Assembly: GCA_018362895.1 (NCBI GenBank)
Contig: JAHALR010000006.1
Coordinates: 171,447-235,446, forward strand
From: Clostridium sp.
GTDB taxonomy: Bacteria; Cyanobacteriota; Vampirovibrionia; Gastranaerophilales; Gastranaerophilaceae
Length of the DNA stretch: 64,000 nucleotides
Direction of reading: 5' to 3'
The position numbers and the translations under genes are program-made. Positions 61,489-64,000 of this stretch are shown here, piece after piece; the first letter of the stretch is position 1; every line of letters begins with the position of its first letter. The notes under the pieces are model-generated. The model had not been told where the DNA came from. It searched no databases and saw nothing but the letters and a program-made list of their open reading frames with translations.

Positions 61489-62820
61489 TTAAACCTTGAT
61501 AACAAGCTCGTTGTACATTTGAGGATAACCTCTGAAATTTTCGTGATTGCCGAGTTCTTTGCATCTTTCAAAAGTTCTGTCGCAGGAAGTTTCTTCGCCC
61601 GTGTAGCCGCAGCGGCAGTCTTTGAAGCGTCTTACCTGACAGGTTGTGCGATATTTCATTGCAGGTGCTTGAATTTCGTAACCGCCGAGGGCTGTTTCTA
61701 TGTCCATTGTTGCGTTTTCATAATCAAGCTTGAGATTATTGCACCTTCCTGCGTAAAGTACCTGTTTTGTGCCGGGAACAAGGATATTTGTGTTCAAATC
61801 CAGAAAAACAAGAGTCAAAACCGCAGGCGCATTGGTGATTACATCGCCTCTTTGCCCGATTATGCCTGAAATAGCTAGAGCTACGTTAGAAAGCTGAATG
61901 TTGAGTTTTGAAACGCTTGAGGAATCGTCTTTTTTTATTTCGTCAAACGTTAACGGCGCACCTATGTAATCTTCACCGTTATATCTGAGTGATTCCAGAG
62001 TTTCATTATCCAGAACATAAACTGAACCGCCCTGAAGGTCTATTTTCAAAAGCTTTCTGGGAATGATTTCATCTTTTTCAACTTCACTGAGCGGATTTTC
62101 ATTTGGAAAGACTTCTTTGATTTTGACTTCCATAGCTCCGAAACCGTAAGTCTCGATTTCGGATTTTAAACTGTCATTGTCAAACCTTACATTGTAAGTC
62201 TTTCCGTCACCGCCGAGTTCTTTTTTCCAGGTCCACTTGAAGGAACGGAATTTGCCTCTTTTGGCGATAAAGAACTCTTCAAGCTGTTTTCGGACCTTTG
62301 CATTTTTCTCAAAAGTAAGAGTCCAGCTTCTTTTCGGTTCATCCCACCAGGCTTTTCTTTCATTTCTCGAAGTGAAAATTTTGTCTACAATTGTGTAAAA
62401 TTCGAGTACAAAATCACATTCGGCTTTGTAATAAAAATCAAGTTCTCCAACCTGCTCAACCGGAGAATCGTCTATTGTGACAATGTCAATTTCACATTCG
62501 CTGAAACCGAAATCTTTTAAATTCTGTTTGAAAGAATCTGTGTCAAAATTACAAAGATACTTCTTTCCGTTGCCGCCTTTTGACTTCTCCCATGTGAAAT
62601 AGAATTTTCCTGCCTGTCCCATTACTTTGATAAAAAACTCTTCGAGTTTTTGCCTTCCTTTCGGGTTTTTGTCAAACTTTAAGGTGAAAGTTCTTTTCGG
62701 ATAAGTCCAGACAGGATATCGCTGTTCGTGTCCTTTCATTTTTTCGTTTATGGTAGTGTTGAACTCAATTACACTTGTGTATGCATCTTGATAAGGTATG
62801 TCAAATACCGGATATTCCAT
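61489..62820 (-). CDS. Phage tail-tip protein: duplicated gpM-like domain fused to gpL-like domain
   Basis: The 443-residue protein has two tandem ~105-residue DUF2460/gpM-like units (13-116 and 133-238). Each carries W(T/D)(Y/E)PKR(T/S)(F/W)TLxF followed by KLEEFF/QLEEFF, then a Gly-Gly-x-Gly-Lys loop and a GF acidic turn. A gpL-like C-terminal part (about 255-443) ends in a Cys cluster (C394, C402, C404, C413, C420). In lambda gpL a similar Cys set holds an iron-sulfur cluster. Thus M and L functions of the tail tip seem fused. The upstream 52-bp repeat supplies its Shine-Dalgarno. Confidence 0.75.
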   Translation of the reverse strand: MEYPVFDIPYQDAYTSVIEFNTTINEKMKGHEQRYPVWTYPKRTFTLKFDKNPKGRQKLEEFFIKVMGQAGKFYFTWEKSKGGNGKKYLCNFDTDSFKQNLKDFGFSECEIDIVTIDDSPVEQVGELDFYYKAECDFVLEFYTIVDKIFTSRNERKAWWDEPKRSWTLTFEKNAKVRKQLEEFFIAKRGKFRSFKWTWKKELGGDGKTYNVRFDNDSLKSEIETYGFGAMEVKIKEVFPNENPLSEVEKDEIIPRKLLKIDLQGGSVYVLDNETLESLRYNGEDYIGAPLTFDEIKKDDSSSVSKLNIQLSNVALAISGIIGQRGDVITNAPAVLTLVFLDLNTNILVPGTKQVLYAGRCNNLKLDYENATMDIETALGGYEIQAPAMKYRTTCQVRRFKDCRCGYTGEETSCDRTFERCKELGNHENFRGYPQMYNELVIKV

Positions 62821-62866
62821 ATGATTTTCCTTTCATGTTAAGCATTTCTGACCATGTTCCGGAGCT
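62815..62866. repeat. 52-bp direct repeat, copy 2
   Basis: Identical to 50363-50414. Here the tape-measure-like gene really ends in this repeat, so this copy is the original context. Confidence 0.9.
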
Positions 62867-63779
62867 GAGAATTGTTGTTTTTAATGCCGTCATAAGTAAT
62901 GGAATTCAACAATTGCTTGTTCTCAAGCAAGTATTTTTGAACATCCTTAGAATCCCACGCCTTAATGTTAAAATTGTTGAAAACAACAGGCGCCTGAGCC
63001 CCTGCACTTTCAAAATTGGCATTTTCACCGGGAGAAAGAATCCTCTCCCCGCCTTTTAAAAGCGCAAGCTGCTCCTGTGTCCCCGGTAAACTGTAATTTG
63101 CGCCCGCAGGAACAACCCCGCCGGAATGATGCTTAGAAAAAATACTGCCTAAAAATCCTCCAATACCTTTACCCGTCCCGCCTAACCAGCTTAAAATCCC
63201 TCTGCCAAAACCTAATGAAGCACTTAATCCCTCTTGAGAAAAAATATTCTGAGCAATAGACTCAGCCATTCTTTTAATCATGTAATCAGCAAGAGAATCA
63301 GTTAAGTCTTTCATAACATCAGAAAAATCTTTGTACCCCTTAATCATAGATTGAAGTCCTTTAGCAAACTCATCAGACATATCCTCAGTCGCCCCGCCGA
63401 GAAAAGAGTCTTCGTAAGCTTTGTCTTTTTCTTGTTCTTCTTGAAAGCCGAGTTGATTTTTGTAAATAGATTTTTGCGCATCAGACATATCGGAAGAATC
63501 AATCTTGTTGTAAATATCAGAATATTTAGAATCGATTTTAGAAGTGCTGCCGCTGAGCCTTTGGTCTAAGAGTTCTTCAATAGTGAGCCCGATACCGTTT
63601 TGTTTAAAAAAGTCTGATAACTCTTTTAAGGGATTGATAATATTATCGAGCATATATTTGTTGTAAACTTTCAATGTCTCAACAAGTTTTTCGTTGTTTT
63701 TTTCAATCTCATTTTTTGTTTGTTTAAAGGCTTTTTGGATTTTTTTATTGTCGTTGGGTTTTCTGTAATCCATTGTCAT
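62838..63779 (-). CDS. Short tape-measure-like tail protein
   Basis: The 313-residue protein has a helical N-terminal half, an Ala/Gly-rich hydrophobic segment (about 165-210), and the tape-measure C-terminal block HSGGVVPAGANYSLPG and LALLKGGERILSPGE. It ends NNSQLRNMVRNA, as tape measures do. It is much shorter than typical siphophage tape measures (600-1500 residues). AGGA lies six bases before the ATG. It is the first minus-strand gene of the phage run, so the N-terminal part may have been lost or encoded elsewhere. Confidence 0.72.
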   Translation of the reverse strand: MTMDYRKPNDNKKIQKAFKQTKNEIEKNNEKLVETLKVYNKYMLDNIINPLKELSDFFKQNGIGLTIEELLDQRLSGSTSKIDSKYSDIYNKIDSSDMSDAQKSIYKNQLGFQEEQEKDKAYEDSFLGGATEDMSDEFAKGLQSMIKGYKDFSDVMKDLTDSLADYMIKRMAESIAQNIFSQEGLSASLGFGRGILSWLGGTGKGIGGFLGSIFSKHHSGGVVPAGANYSLPGTQEQLALLKGGERILSPGENANFESAGAQAPVVFNNFNIKAWDSKDVQKYLLENKQLLNSITYDGIKNNNSQLRNMVRNA

Positions 63780-63796
63780 GATGAGTCCTTTCTATA

Positions 63797-63805
63797 TGTT
63801 ATAAT
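63797..63805 (+). promoter_or_regulatory. Extended -10 promoter of the right-edge gene
   Basis: TGTTATAAT is a perfect extended -10 box (TGn-TATAAT). Six T follow and then the ATG at 63812, predicting a leaderless message, as for the morons. Confidence 0.55.
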
Positions 63806-63811
63806 TTTTTT

Positions 63812-64000
63812 ATGAGTAAGATATGTTATACATTTTTTGTTTTTGTTTCATTGTTTATAGTGTCTGCATACACCTTAAACGGGGGAGTTTCGTATACAGT
63901 AGAAACAGCAAGGATAGAGTGTTTTAAAGATGTCTCTGAAAAAATCAACATGACAAATTATGTTGAGCATATGACTGATAAAAATTTTGAAGAAAATAAT
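63812..64000 (+). CDS. Exported protein of unknown function (runs off the window)
   Basis: The plus-strand frame from the ATG at 63812 has no stop before the window end (63 codons). It starts with a signal peptide, MSKICYTFFVFVSLFIVSAY, and continues polar with one Cys. It is divergent from the tape-measure-like gene and has no Shine-Dalgarno. It could be another moron-type gene or a flanking host gene; no domain can be recognised in the visible part. Confidence 0.6.
   Translation, partial: MSKICYTFFVFVSLFIVSAYTLNGGVSYTVETARIECFKDVSEKINMTNYVEHMTDKNFEENN

Noticed and set aside
1..64000. CRISPR arrays, tRNA, rRNA and insertion sequences
   Set aside because: No regularly spaced repeats, cloverleaf genes, rRNA segments or transposase genes were seen.

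Overview
The window looks like a chromosome segment of a non-photosynthetic, diderm, flagellated relative of Cyanobacteria (Vampirovibrionia/Gastranaerophilales type). This is an inference. It rests on AT-rich DNA, LPS genes (lpxK, a family 9 glycosyltransferase, split heptose genes rfaE1/rfaE2), a murC-murB-ddl-ftsQ cluster, flagellar genes, a Ski2/Mtr4-like helicase with a DSHCT domain, and paired prepilins with FTLAE-type N-termini. No rRNA or tRNA gene is present to confirm it.

Layout. 1-5.5 kb: lpxK, glycosyltransferase, two prepilin-like genes, a small unknown gene and dnaA, all on +. 5.5-13.5 kb (-): dnaE, a two-gene MotA/MotB-like (ZorA/ZorB-like) pair with its own promoter, and secA. 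13.6-19.4 kb (+): helicase, an HD-GYP-fold protein that has lost its metal ligands but sits behind a good sigma-28 promoter, an alpha/beta-hydrolase-fold protein with an altered triad, and an agmatine/arginine-deiminase-like protein. 19.5-26.5 kb (+): flagellar export/basal-body operon fliF - unknown gene in the fliG position - fliH - flhA - fliI. 26.5-31.6 kb (-): murC-murB-ddl-ftsQ and an aldo/keto reductase. 31.8-33.2 kb: flagellin and two small genes. 33.2-39.3 kb (-): mfd, a parvulin lipoprotein, rfaE1 and rfaE2. 39.5-42.6 kb: a small unknown gene, maf, and pabA/pabBC.

42.66-63.8 kb is the structural and lysis part of a siphophage-type prophage, almost entirely on the - strand. In transcription order it reads: short tape-measure-like protein, gpM/gpL-like tail-tip fusion, portal, scaffold, capsid, connectors, tail tube, terminase small and large, NlpC/P60, tail tip J, fibre, holin, GH108 lysin. 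This order is scrambled relative to the usual terminase-portal-capsid-tail order. A 52-bp exact direct repeat lies at two of the places where order is disturbed. No integrase, repressor or replication gene is in the window, so the element continues to the right or is incomplete.

The most notable content is a family of four exported prophage 'moron' proteins, inserted after portal and after capsid. They share an acidic D-x-D-x-D-G-x-x-E-I-(I/L)-G loop and an ILKK strand. One is fused to a metallophosphoesterase and one is a decayed copy. The intact ones show -10-like hexamers exactly 6 nt before the start codon and no Shine-Dalgarno, suggesting leaderless mRNAs, and the insertions are bounded by hairpin terminators. 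A further exported protein starts in the same way at the right edge of the window.
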